Assembly: GCA_035362115.1 (NCBI GenBank)
Contig: DAOSDD010000091.1
Span: 1-16,133, forward strand
DNA: 16,133 bases
Direction of reading: 5' to 3'
Source: DUMC01 sp035362115
GTDB taxonomy: Bacteria; Bacillota; Clostridia; Acetivibrionales; DUMC01
The translations under genes and the position numbers were made by a program. The notes under the pieces are model-generated. The model saw only the letters and a program-made list of their open reading frames with translations, had not been told where the DNA came from and ran no database searches. Positions 1 to 7,646 of this stretch are shown here, piece by piece; within the stretch, counting starts at the first letter, position 1; every line of letters starts with the position of its first letter.

Positions 1-1305
1 CCGTGCATCATGCAAACCTTTATAGCGTCTCATCCATTGATAAGGAGCAGGCTCATATGGTATAACCCCTATATCCCAGGTTAATCCTCCGGTATTACAC
101 ATGGTATAAAGTTTTATTCCTCTTTCATGTGCTATTTCGGCTTCACTAATAAAGTACTTTCCCGGTCCCTCAAAGAATAGAGTATAATCAACACATGTAC
201 TTGTTATGTTTCCTGTTTTTACCTGTTCAAACATTTCAAATGTAACAAGCAGTGATATATCTGTAGGAATATTCTTTAACAATTCAATTCTGTATTCTTT
301 GCTTACATACCCCCAATTGTATGTCCAGAATACTATATCTGCTTCCGGCTTATGCTGCCTTATAACCTTTTTCACAAGATTAAGCCACTGGGGATAATCC
401 TGACATGGCCACCAGCCTGGACTTGGCTTTCCGGTTGGTAAACCATCCTCTGTATTCTCTCTATGGAACTTACCTGAAGTATGAGAATCTTTGCTGGGAA
501 ACTCAACCGACTCACCAACCATCACAATACCTTTTAGCCCGGGACACTTATCGAAAACCTTTCCATATGTATTCTCATAGTAGCTTTCTGCATCTGCATC
601 ATCAGGATGCTTGAGACTCTTTAAATAGCTATAAGCATAAACATCAATACCATAACCTGCTGCTCTATATATAAGCTCATTAAAATCGAGGTATCCGTGT
701 GGAGTTGTATCTGCATCTTTTGTAAACACCAGTATGGCATCCATCCCTGCATGAGCTATGGCATTAAGATGGGCATCCGGGAACATATCCAAACCATAGC
801 CAGAATGCACCATTCTAGGTGAAAATAGCGGTTTTCTGCATTCTTCACCTTTTTTTACTATAGGAGCACATTTAAAATTCATCAAATCCTCAAGATAATA
901 AGATGCTTGTGCCGCTCCTCTTTCATCATATCCGCATAAAATTATTCTGTCATCTGAACATGAAAAATGATAACTGCGAGGTGTATCCAGACATTTGCCT
1001 AGTTTTTTTGCTATTTCTTTCGTTATGAATATAATTTTTTTCAAACCAGATTCAGCTTCTTTTTCAATATTATTGGTTCTGATTAACTTAAGCGATACTC
1101 CCATTGAAGTGAAAAAATAATCCTGCAAGTCTTTTGCTGCATTTAAAATAACTCTATCCGCATTATCAGGTATAGCTATATCCCAAGTATCATCTACCAC
1201 AATTTCATCCTGTTGTGGAACTATGTTGTAATCTCGTCTATCCTGTTTATGCACTTCAAGCAATCGCTTCCTAAATTCATAATTTCTTTCTACCACATTT
1301 TTCAT
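1..1305 (-). CDS. Putative glycoside hydrolase, GH20/GH67-like architecture (3' end outside window)
   Basis: The frame is open from ATG at 1305 to the window edge, giving 435 residues with no stop; the C-terminus is missing. Residues about 40-150 resemble the alpha/beta domain that precedes the barrel in GH20 hexosaminidases and GH67 alpha-glucuronidases: a stretch reading SYHFSCSDDRIILCGYDERG is followed by AAQASYYLEDLM. From about residue 165 comes what looks like the start of a TIM barrel (SPRMVHSGYG, then AGMDAILVF), with GIVMVGESVEF as a candidate acidic active-site segment. There is no signal peptide, so it is probably cytoplasmic. The upstream GGGAGAG lies rather far from the ATG, so the start is only moderately sure. 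It is the last visible gene of the minus-strand catabolic run, separated from the creatininase-family gene by 166 bp with a possible terminator. The exact family and substrate are not known; the hydrolase call is by remembered resemblance, not a search. Confidence 0.7.
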   Translation of the reverse strand, partial: MKNVVERNYEFRKRLLEVHKQDRRDYNIVPQQDEIVVDDTWDIAIPDNADRVILNAAKDLQDYFFTSMGVSLKLIRTNNIEKEAESGLKKIIFITKEIAKKLGKCLDTPRSYHFSCSDDRIILCGYDERGAAQASYYLEDLMNFKCAPIVKKGEECRKPLFSPRMVHSGYGLDMFPDAHLNAIAHAGMDAILVFTKDADTTPHGYLDFNELIYRAAGYGIDVYAYSYLKSLKHPDDADAESYYENTYGKVFDKCPGLKGIVMVGESVEFPSKDSHTSGKFHRENTEDGLPTGKPSPGWWPCQDYPQWLNLVKKVIRQHKPEADIVFWTYNWGYVSKEYRIELLKNIPTDISLLVTFEMFEQVKTGNITSTCVDYTLFFEGPGKYFISEAEIAHERGIKLYTMCNTGGLTWDIGVIPYEPAPYQWMRRYKGLHDAR

Positions 1306-1424
1306 ATTAATGTAACTCTCCCTTCCAGCTACGGCAAAACAAGTTATGGACATTTACCTGTAATAAGACACGAAAATGTCTCATCAAATCTTTAAATTTA
1401 ATATGATAAACACATATTTCAAAT

Positions 1425-1455
1425 AAAGGTAGACACACAAAATCTATGCCTACCT
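1425..1455 (-). terminator. Possible intrinsic terminator after the creatininase-family gene
   Basis: On the minus strand GGTAGGCA (1454-1447) can pair with TGTCTACC (1435-1428), with one G-T wobble and an 11-nt loop, and is followed by TTTATTT. It sits just beyond the stop codon at 1472. The tail is short and interrupted, so termination may be partial. A weaker 5-bp AGACA/TGTCT hairpin lies at 1366-1381 in the same gap. Confidence 0.4.
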
Positions 1456-1471
1456 ACCCTATGCTTTAAGA

Positions 1472-2206
1472 TTACTTAATCTTCTTTCTAAGATCATCCA
1501 AGCAAAGACTAACCATTTTCTCTCCTATTTTCGGTGATGATTCAACAGCGTCCTGAATGAACCACTCGTCGCTATCTTTTATATACTCTTTTACGACTGT
1601 CTCAGGATAAAGGGCACTTAGTATTGAGCATTCCCATTTGCCTGCATGGTCATATCCTGTTGCGGACTGTACTTCCCTGCTCATGCAAGGTAATACTGTA
1701 ATCCAGTTCCATGGATTATCCTGGCCATCAAGCTGATCATAAAACTCTTTGTTGCTATTGCTGCCCCACCATCCAATGCCTCTGTTATCTTCGAGAAATT
1801 CAAAGGTAAGTTTTTTAGCTGCTTTCATACAGCTTAATGTCATTGGAAGAAGGTTTTCCTGCTCATATTGATGATGTATAAGCAGGTATATATTACGCCA
1901 CCCGCCATAGAGAAGTGATTTCAATATGCAGTATATGTTTTGTTCGAATATGTCTGCGCCAACATGCACTGTACCTTTTTCAGGCCCGGCTACAGCATAG
2001 CTTGCAGGGCTATACCATACAGGAGGGGCAATTATTATGTCTTTTTCCTTTTCCAGTCTTTCAAGCAGACCATATGCAATAAGAGTATCACAGCCAAAAG
2101 AGCAATGCGGTCCATGGTACTCAATTGTTCCAACAGGAATTACAAGCGGCCATTTTTCAGCCTTTGCTTTATCAACGTCTTTTGGAAATATATATTCCAG
2201 TTTCAT
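1472..2206 (-). CDS. Creatininase-family amidohydrolase
   Basis: A 244-residue protein of normal length for the creatininase family (PF02633), a group of metal-dependent C-N hydrolases that includes creatininase, MftE, ArfB and 3-dehydro-scyllo-inosose hydrolase. Visible motifs are IPVGTIEYHGPH (residues 23-34; the usual form is IPVGSxEQHGPH) with candidate metal ligands E29 and H31, then D40 in FGCD, and HAGKWECS (187-194) with the conserved Glu192. The usual NGHGGN motif is replaced by HHQYEQEN (111-118), so the second metal site is altered. ATG at 2206 is chosen because AAAGGAG stands seven bases upstream; an in-frame ATG 12 codons earlier lacks such a site. It lies downstream of the M24 gene in the same orientation, across a 252-bp gap. 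The true substrate is unknown; a lactone or amide made during sugar breakdown is as plausible as creatinine. Confidence 0.85.
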   Translation of the reverse strand: MKLEYIFPKDVDKAKAEKWPLVIPVGTIEYHGPHCSFGCDTLIAYGLLERLEKEKDIIIAPPVWYSPASYAVAGPEKGTVHVGADIFEQNIYCILKSLLYGGWRNIYLLIHHQYEQENLLPMTLSCMKAAKKLTFEFLEDNRGIGWWGSNSNKEFYDQLDGQDNPWNWITVLPCMSREVQSATGYDHAGKWECSILSALYPETVVKEYIKDSDEWFIQDAVESSPKIGEKMVSLCLDDLRKKIK

Positions 2207-2235
2207 ATTTTTGCTCCTTTCAAAGGCAAGTGAGA

Positions 2236-2283
2236 ATGACAAGCCAGAGCGAAAGACAAGGGTGGACGGTTCTTGCTTGTCAT
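2236..2283. repeat. Small hairpin element, REP-like, with GGACGGTTCTTG core
   Basis: Perfect 9-bp arms ATGACAAGC (2236-2244) and GCTTGTCAT (2275-2283) enclose a stretch with GGTGGACGGTTCTTG. The ACCGTCC core recurs at 2403-2409, at 11739-11745 and, as ACCGTCT, at 12611-12617, which suggests a dispersed short repeat. It sits in the leader upstream of the creatininase-family gene. The rest of the gap (2284-2458) holds AT-rich small palindromes: TGATAA-CC-TTATCA at 2308-2321 and ATCATTT-TGGT-AAATGAT at 2347-2364. No gene or clear promoter was recognised there. Confidence 0.45.
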
Positions 2284-2458
2284 CCAGCCTGCCACCTTAA
2301 TTTATCTTGATAACCTTATCAGTATTATCCTTATAAGTATTATTAAATCATTTTGGTAAATGATCATATGGAGGAGTCCCACATTGATTTAGAACCATTG
2401 GCACCGTCCTCACATGCGAACTGCCTCCACTTGTTACCATATTGACTTACACAGCAAC

Positions 2459-3628
2459 TTAAAAATCCAATTCAATAATTTCTCCTATAGGACTGCAAAG
2501 GCTTTCGCAGCCAGCTTCAGTAACAACAATTCCTTTTTCCCATCTCAGACCAAATGTGCTTCCAGATACAAAACTGTCAATTTGAAAAGTCATATTGGGT
2601 TTAAGCAGATATTTTGAATTAGTCTCCATCCATGGAGCTTCTACTTCTATCATTCCTGTTCCATGGCAAGGGCCATATACATAATTATCCTTATAACCAT
2701 TTGATACAAATAAATCATAATAACCTTTTGCAATATCAGATGCGGGTATTCCTGCTCTAATTTGTTTTCCCGTCCAATTATGTGCCCTAAGACCGAATTC
2801 TACTAATGTTCTTTTTTCCTCAGTAAGTTTGCCAACACATACAGGCATTCCAACACTTGGTGAATAGCCGTCTACTTTTGCGGATAGGTTAAGTTGTACC
2901 AGGTCTCCTTTTTCTATAATTCTGTGAGATGATCTGGAAATTGCATGCCTGGTTGATTTTTCACTGAAAACATACATTGGAAGTCCTTCATACTCTGCAC
3001 CATTTTCATATATAACCCTCTGTGCAATACCTACCATCTGCAACTCTGTAACACCAGGTTTCAGGTTTTTGATAACTTCCTGAATTGCCAGTTCAGTTAT
3101 GCGGAATCCTTCTCTCATACAAGCCAATTCATTTTCTGATTTTATACCTCGCAGATTAAGCATAATATCATCAGCTTTTACTATTTCTGCTTCCGGGTAG
3201 TTGGCTCTCAGGCTCTCTAGCATAACAGCGTTAGTATCAAGAAAACTGCCTATTCCTATTTTTATTTTTTCTCCTTTTACACCAAGAGCATTGAATATGT
3301 CTTTATATGTACTGGTTTTAGTTTCTGGATAAGACGGGTCTGCTGATTCACGATAGTCAAGTGACGTGAAAATTTTCTCGATTCTGCTTACATCAGAAGC
3401 AAATATTACACTTTCCGGGCCTACGATCAAAGCAGCATTACCTTCAGGTGTAATAGCAACTCCGGCTCTTTCAAATAAAGGCCAAAATCCGCTAAAGTAC
3501 CTTGCATTTGCATAATCTGCCTCATTGGAATTTACAAGGAATATATCAAGTCCCTTTTCTCCTGCAAGCTTTGAAGCCTTTTTAACCCTTTCTTTGTATT
3601 CCCAATCAGGTATCATTATTCTACTCAT
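2459..3628 (-). CDS. M24-family (creatinase/Xaa-Pro peptidase fold) protein lacking most metal ligands
   Basis: A 389-residue protein with a Creatinase_N-like domain (about 10-150) and a pita-bread M24 domain (about 165-385). In M24 metallopeptidases five residues bind two metals (D, D, H, E, E). Here the segment usually reading VDLGA...SDITR is QLNLSAKVDGYSPSVG (245-260), so the first Asp is Asn247 and the second is Ser258. The His is kept (H322 in PCHGTG), the first Glu is Asp351 (MTFQID), and the last Glu is kept (E364 in RWEKG). Loss of these ligands is the state found in creatinase, the non-metal member that cleaves creatine to sarcosine and urea. A GAGGT site seven bases before ATG at 3628 supports the start. 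It is followed by a creatininase-family gene and preceded by the ASRT-like gene 185 bp away. Peptidase activity is doubtful; a creatinase-like C-N hydrolase is the better guess. Confidence 0.88.
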   Translation of the reverse strand: MSRIMIPDWEYKERVKKASKLAGEKGLDIFLVNSNEADYANARYFSGFWPLFERAGVAITPEGNAALIVGPESVIFASDVSRIEKIFTSLDYRESADPSYPETKTSTYKDIFNALGVKGEKIKIGIGSFLDTNAVMLESLRANYPEAEIVKADDIMLNLRGIKSENELACMREGFRITELAIQEVIKNLKPGVTELQMVGIAQRVIYENGAEYEGLPMYVFSEKSTRHAISRSSHRIIEKGDLVQLNLSAKVDGYSPSVGMPVCVGKLTEEKRTLVEFGLRAHNWTGKQIRAGIPASDIAKGYYDLFVSNGYKDNYVYGPCHGTGMIEVEAPWMETNSKYLLKPNMTFQIDSFVSGSTFGLRWEKGIVVTEAGCESLCSPIGEIIELDF

Positions 3629-3813
3629 GTGTGAAACCTCACTTTCAATTATATAATATATTTTATAAAATAAATACTATCTTTCCTTTTCGAGGACAGG
3701 GCTATATCCAAAGCACTGAAAGCATATATCTAAAGGTATACAATCGAACGCATAATAAATAAAAGCTGGTCTCTTTACACTTGATGCTTTGAAAATTAAA
3801 CTTGGAGCTAAAG

Positions 3814-4215
3814 CTAAAAGCTTAATCCCATCGTTGTGTAAAACGCCATTTTTTCCTGCCTTGTATCGAGCCTCCCGTATTGTATTACTACAGGTATATC
3901 GCTGACAAGTTTTGCTGCATACTGTGTTTCACGGGGTAAAATTACTCCCCCAAGGTGCTCAGGATTGTCCATTCGTATGCATTTTACCCTTTTAGGTGTT
4001 ACAGTAATTTTAATATCTTCAATTGGGTCCCTGTCCGCAAAATAGAGAGTCATAATTACATTAGCTGTGCCTTCGTTGTCATTCAATATAATAATTGACT
4101 CATGACCTTTAAGAGGTTCATCACCCGGTGGAGGCAGTTCACCATCAGGGAAATACCATATTTTCTTGCCGTTATTGAGTTCTATTTTAATCAACCTCCT
4201 TAAAATGTTTTTCAT
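3814..4215 (-). CDS. ASRT-family protein (Anabaena sensory rhodopsin transducer-like, PF07100)
   Basis: A small protein (133 residues from ATG at 4215) that matches the ASRT pattern through most of its length: W-FPDGELPPPG near the start, then SIIILND, TLYFADRDPIEDIKITV, RVKCIRM, ILPRETQYAAKLVSDIPVVI and QYGRLDTRQ, where ASRT itself has VYFSDKEP...IPRDT...VPIVVQHTRLDSRQ. Relatives of ASRT form a beta-sandwich, often tetrameric, and have been proposed to bind small molecules; many occur beside carbohydrate genes, not rhodopsins. No rhodopsin gene is present here. A strong AAGGAGG lies inside the reading frame, nine bases before an ATA codon at 4185-4183; a start there removes ten residues and fits the family's usual N-terminus better than the ATG does. 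It is the first gene after an operator at 4266-4283. Its role, perhaps sugar sensing or lactone binding, is inference. Confidence 0.85.
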   Translation of the reverse strand: MKNILRRLIKIELNNGKKIWYFPDGELPPPGDEPLKGHESIIILNDNEGTANVIMTLYFADRDPIEDIKITVTPKRVKCIRMDNPEHLGGVILPRETQYAAKLVSDIPVVIQYGRLDTRQEKMAFYTTMGLSF

Positions 4216-4265
4216 ATACCCTTGACAGGAATTAGCTGGGCTTGATAAATAATTTATTGTCTATT

Positions 4266-4283
4266 TGTAAAAACGTTATTACA
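4266..4283. promoter_or_regulatory. LacI-type operator upstream of the ASRT/M24 gene run
   Basis: TGTAAAAACGTTATTACA is a palindrome centred on CG with one mismatched pair. It is the exact reverse complement of the site at 10914-10931 and shares TGTAATAACGTTTT with the site at 5424-5441. No good -10 box stands just upstream, unlike the other two copies. A possible promoter would use TTGTAA inside the operator as -35 and GACAAT as -10, so the repressor would cover the -35. The rest of the gap to the LacI gene holds only hairpins (4330-4346 and 4400-4416). Confidence 0.8.
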
Positions 4284-4399
4284 ACCTTGGTCAGACTTGC
4301 TTTGGAGTTTTAATAACATCTTAACAATTCCTGCACTACTTGCAGGGGTTATGTTTTAGATTGAAAGTCAGCAAAGCAAATGCATGTCCTGCAAACACA

Positions 4400-4416
4400 C
4401 TACCTAATAGAGGTAG
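4400..4416 (-). terminator. Possible weak terminator after the LacI-family gene
   Basis: CTACCT (4400-4405) and AGGTAG (4411-4416) form a 6-bp stem with a 5-nt loop, a few bases past the stop codon at 4424. The following minus-strand bases TGTGTTTGC are only partly T-rich. A second 6-bp hairpin, CCTGCA/TGCAGG, lies at 4330-4346. Together they may limit read-through into the ASRT-led genes. Confidence 0.4.
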
Positions 4417-4423
4417 GAAAACC

Positions 4424-5410
4424 TTATTTTACAAATTCCGGTTCAAGAATTACATTATCATAAATCTTAAATTCTTTGTTATCTATTCTCTTTATAATAA
4501 TTTCGAGTGCTATTTCACCAATTTTTTCTGCAGGCTGTATCATTGAAGGAAGTCTTATACTCATTAATCCTGTCTCATCGGTTGCATCAAAACATACTAC
4601 ATAAACATCTTCAGGAACTCTCAAGCCTTTCTCCCTTATTGCTTTTACAGCACCATAAGCTATATAGTTATTAGCAGCAAGTAGTGCTTGAGGCTTCTTG
4701 TTTAGTTCCAACATCTTTTTCATTGTTTTGTAACCGCTTTCAATTTTAAAATCTCCGATCCCAATAAAGTCATTATTCACTTTCACACCACTGTCATTCA
4801 TTGCTTTTTTCCAGCCATCCAATCTTTCAATGGCAGATGTTTCCTGGAGTTTACCGGTTATAATGGCAATATCTTTATAACCTGAACTTATAAGATACTT
4901 TGTCAGATCATAACTGGCTTTTTCATTATCTATAGTCACAAAATTATAGTTTCTTTTTACTTGCGGAAGGTTATCAACAAAAACTGCAGGAATGCTACCA
5001 TTAAGTATTTTGTCAAAATATTCACCATCCCTGCATACTGTTGCAACAATAATTCCATCAACCTGCTTTTGAGCAAGCATATTTAAATACTCTTTCTCCA
5101 TTGTTTCATCATAATCACTGTTGCACAGTATAACAAGGTATCCATTATTTTTTGCAACTGCCTCTGCCCCTTTAATCAATAGCGCAAAGAACTCATTTGA
5201 TATATCAGGCAATATCACACCTATAGTCATGCTGCTTCTACTTCTTAAGCTGCGTGCTATCTCATTGGGTTGATAATTAAACTCTTTTATGGCATTTAAA
5301 ACTTTTTCCCGGGTTTCATCGCTTACTCTGTCTTTCCCGTTAATAACCCTTGATACGGTTGATACTGATATATTTAGATGTTTTGCTATGTCTACAAGTT
5401 TTGTGTTCAT
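4424..5410 (-). CDS. LacI-family transcriptional repressor, local regulator
   Basis: A 328-residue LacI/GalR-family regulator. The N-terminal helix-turn-helix reads TKLVDIAKHLNISVSTVSRV, followed by the hinge PNEIARSLRSRSS and a periplasmic-binding-protein-like sensor domain beginning TIGVILPDISNEFF; later motifs such as VPEDVYVVCFDATD and MIQPAEKIGE are typical of the family. The start is ATG at 5410, with GGGAG six bases upstream; the longer open frame to 5476 is ruled out because it runs through a consensus promoter (5448-5476) and an operator (5424-5441). That operator lies between the -10 box and the gene, so autorepression is likely. Matching operators upstream of the DUF4432 gene and the ASRT gene make it the probable repressor of the whole minus-strand locus. 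The inducer is unknown but is expected to be a sugar or sugar derivative. Confidence 0.95.
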   Translation of the reverse strand: MNTKLVDIAKHLNISVSTVSRVINGKDRVSDETREKVLNAIKEFNYQPNEIARSLRSRSSMTIGVILPDISNEFFALLIKGAEAVAKNNGYLVILCNSDYDETMEKEYLNMLAQKQVDGIIVATVCRDGEYFDKILNGSIPAVFVDNLPQVKRNYNFVTIDNEKASYDLTKYLISSGYKDIAIITGKLQETSAIERLDGWKKAMNDSGVKVNNDFIGIGDFKIESGYKTMKKMLELNKKPQALLAANNYIAYGAVKAIREKGLRVPEDVYVVCFDATDETGLMSIRLPSMIQPAEKIGEIALEIIIKRIDNKEFKIYDNVILEPEFVK

Positions 5411-5423
5411 ATCTGCTCCCTTT

Positions 5424-5441
5424 TGTAATAACGTTTTCCTT
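5424..5441. promoter_or_regulatory. LacI-type operator in the repressor gene's own leader
   Basis: TGTAATAACGTTTTCCTT matches the first 14 bases of the perfect-copy site TGTAATAACGTTTTTACA; the last half-site is degenerate. It begins six bases downstream of the -10 box and ends 14 bases before the start codon, a position suited to blocking initiation or early elongation. The weaker half-site would give mild autoregulation. Confidence 0.72.
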
Positions 5442-5447
5442 AATATT

Positions 5448-5476
5448 ATTATATATGCTATATTGCATAAAGTCAA
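5448..5476 (-). promoter_or_regulatory. Promoter of the LacI-family gene
   Basis: On the minus strand TTGACT (5476-5471), a 17-bp spacer and TATAAT (5453-5448) form a near-consensus vegetative promoter directed into the repressor gene. Confidence 0.8.
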
Positions 5477-5544
5477 TTTATTTAATATATAGAGGGTGCA
5501 TATTTTATTAGTAAGTCACCCAAAATCCTGAAGATTCTGTTATC

Positions 5545-5572
5545 AAAAAATCACAATGTGTTCTTGTATTGT
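5545..5572 (-). terminator. Possible weak terminator after the GHL6/GH151-like gene
   Basis: On the minus strand ACAAT (5572-5568) and ATTGT (5557-5553) can pair around a 10-nt loop and are followed by GA and six T (5550-5545). The stem is short and AT-rich, but the position, just past the stop codon at 5585, and the T run fit an intrinsic terminator. Confidence 0.35.
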
Positions 5573-5584
5573 TTATTATTGGTT

Positions 5585-7552
5585 TTACTTTTCCATTACT
5601 ATCATTATGTAACCCTTTACCTGTGGAAGAATTACATCAGTATAATTTTTGTTCTGTATCATTTCAATGGGTGTCTTGCATGGTGCTATATAGGCTTTTT
5701 TATACTCACCTTTTACCGATACAACTGCACCTTCAGGAATAATCTGGTGTTCTTCAATTATATCCATATTGCCTCTTACTTCGGGGAAAGTTGCTTTCAC
5801 ATGCAGCTGAACAGTATATTCCTTTTTAGTAAGAGTAACACGAGAGGTAGAAGGTATATCTTTGCATTTTAATGATGGTTCAGGTAAAAGCTTTTCCAGG
5901 CAATACTTTACAATAGCTTTATGTGAAAGCATTGCACTTTCATAATAAGCATTAAAGACCTTGAAACATATATGATAAATATTTCCACTTCCAGCTACAG
6001 CAGCATGCCCTGTTGCTTTTTCAGGCGGAGTATAGTAATAGCCGTGGAATCCATCCCAGTGTCTGTTGAAATATGGTTTTATGTATTCAGCAAGGATTTC
6101 AGTTTCATTATTTTCTGCAGGTCCTCTAGTCTCTCCTAATATTTCAATCTCTTTACCAGCTTTCATCAATATTCCATGGCTGTACATTGCCCATCGCATA
6201 TCTCCGATTCCACAGTCATGATCTTTTACCATACGGAAATATGATGAATTGGAAGTATCAAGCCCGTCATATTCGAATTTCCATTGAGTCATCGCAAAAC
6301 CGGTTTTGTCAGGGTTTAAGCCACCTTCTCCAGTACTGAGTATCCCCTTATTATCAGATAAATGCTTTTCAAGTTTCTCCTTTAAGGCCGGTGTTACTTT
6401 CATATTATCAGGAAGTATTAATATCTGATATTTGGTAAGGTCCATATCTTCATTTACAATATCGAAACCATATTTTAATTCGCCAAGCATTCTTGAGAGA
6501 CCTTTATATGTATTATCCAGGAATCCGCTTGAGTCGGTCAGTACACCTATATCTGCTATATAAGAGGCATCTTCCGTCCAAGGCTCATACTTTTCAATAT
6601 CACTATAAATCTCACCCACAACCTTATATACTTCTGGTTCCAGGTTTTCTGCAGGATGCATGTGATCTCCTATAGAAACATCCAAGCCATTGGAAATTGC
6701 ATCCCACATATCATACTCAAGAGATGCCTTGCTCTTAAGACCTCCAAAATCGCCCCAGCTTCTTTGAAATCTTCCTGTCATGTAAAGTACTTTCTTTTGG
6801 ATGTTTCTAGCATAAGCAGCCTGTGCTCCAAAATAATCATAGCTCCATCCGCTGGGAAGACATTCAATTTCTATATGTGTATCCAAATCTTTCACTGAGC
6901 GATAAGGCATTCCATTAAGATATAAATACTTATCGTTTCCTGCCATTTTCTTAACATCTCTGCTGAATTGCATAAGAACTTCTTCTGAATGTTCACGCAC
7001 ATGAGCATCATTAAGAGGATCCAACCCCTGATTTACCATATCTTCAAGACATTCGTTGCCATAGCAGGGCCAAAGGCCCATACAATCAAGGAAAAGGCCA
7101 TCTACATCGTAGTTATCGAGTACTTCCTTCATCATTCCCATTATATAGCTGCGATATCCCTTGTTATTATAACACATGTTGCGGAAAAAATTAGCTGTTC
7201 GGTCTCCATAAATAACCTGGCCATCTTTGTTCAATATACACCATTCTCTATGAAGCCTTGCTTGTTCATGATCCAGGCCTACATTAAAATAGGCTGTAAC
7301 ACCAATATTTTTTTTATGACATTCCCTTAGTAGGTCACCAAACATATCACCTTTCATGCCCGGGTAAGGTATGCCTATCTTTGTAGGATAATAAGCAAAT
7401 CCCAGATTACACTTGGCAAAGGCGTTTATGTATTCTACCTTTGCTTCTTTGAGAGTGTCTGCAAAAACCTTTGCATCCCAATTTTCATTGAAGTTATAAA
7501 TGCCGGGCATGGTGTGAAAGTCTAGATGAATTGCTCTTTTCATAGGTTTCAT
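5585..7552 (-). CDS. Glycoside hydrolase, GHL6 / GH151-like (possible alpha-L-fucosidase)
   Basis: A 655-residue protein. It opens with AIHLDFHTMPGIY (7-19), the hallmark start of the GHL6 barrel (PF14871). Further barrel segments are VEYINAFAKCNLGFAYYPT (39-57), KKNIGVTAYFNVGLDHE (80-96) and NYDVDGLFLDCMG (147-159), where D156 is a plausible catalytic nucleophile at a strand end, and HIEIECLPSGW (226-236), with E228/E230 as acid candidates. From about residue 330 a Rossmann-like domain begins (IADIGVLTD, LILPDNMKVT), like the trimerisation domain of GH42-type enzymes, followed by a beta-rich C-terminus. No signal peptide is seen, so it is probably intracellular. GH151 includes alpha-L-fucosidases with this look, but the specificity here is inference. 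GGAAGGGG lies eight bases before ATG at 7552. It is the last gene of the operon led by the DUF4432 gene. Confidence 0.82.
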   Translation of the reverse strand: MKPMKRAIHLDFHTMPGIYNFNENWDAKVFADTLKEAKVEYINAFAKCNLGFAYYPTKIGIPYPGMKGDMFGDLLRECHKKNIGVTAYFNVGLDHEQARLHREWCILNKDGQVIYGDRTANFFRNMCYNNKGYRSYIMGMMKEVLDNYDVDGLFLDCMGLWPCYGNECLEDMVNQGLDPLNDAHVREHSEEVLMQFSRDVKKMAGNDKYLYLNGMPYRSVKDLDTHIEIECLPSGWSYDYFGAQAAYARNIQKKVLYMTGRFQRSWGDFGGLKSKASLEYDMWDAISNGLDVSIGDHMHPAENLEPEVYKVVGEIYSDIEKYEPWTEDASYIADIGVLTDSSGFLDNTYKGLSRMLGELKYGFDIVNEDMDLTKYQILILPDNMKVTPALKEKLEKHLSDNKGILSTGEGGLNPDKTGFAMTQWKFEYDGLDTSNSSYFRMVKDHDCGIGDMRWAMYSHGILMKAGKEIEILGETRGPAENNETEILAEYIKPYFNRHWDGFHGYYYTPPEKATGHAAVAGSGNIYHICFKVFNAYYESAMLSHKAIVKYCLEKLLPEPSLKCKDIPSTSRVTLTKKEYTVQLHVKATFPEVRGNMDIIEEHQIIPEGAVVSVKGEYKKAYIAPCKTPIEMIQNKNYTDVILPQVKGYIMIVMEK

Positions 7553-7603
7553 GATTTTAACCCCTTCCTAATAATACTTAAGTCAGCATTATTTTTTAAC
7601 CTA

Positions 7604-7646
7604 CATCTTTCTTAAAAAGGCATCTTTCTCAAATAGGCATCTTTTG
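7604..7646. repeat. 17-bp tandem repeat over the CapA-family stop codon
   Basis: CATCTTTCTTAAAAAGG (7604-7620) and CATCTTTCTCAAATAGG (7621-7637) agree at 15 of 17 bases, and a third partial unit, CATCTTTTG, starts at 7638. On the coding strand the first unit read ends in the TGA that closes the CapA-family gene and the next supplies TAA, so the duplication adds backup stops without changing the protein. It looks like replication slippage. Confidence 0.75.

Noticed and set aside
1472..3628. A true creatinine-to-sarcosine pathway
   Set aside because: Both genes match only at family level, the creatininase-family protein lacks NGHGGN, and the neighbours are glycoside hydrolases; no sarcosine oxidase or urea gene is present.
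5411..5476. Longer N-terminus for the LacI-family repressor
   Set aside because: The extra 22 codons cover the -35/-10 boxes, operator and ribosome binding site; family proteins start at the helix-turn-helix.
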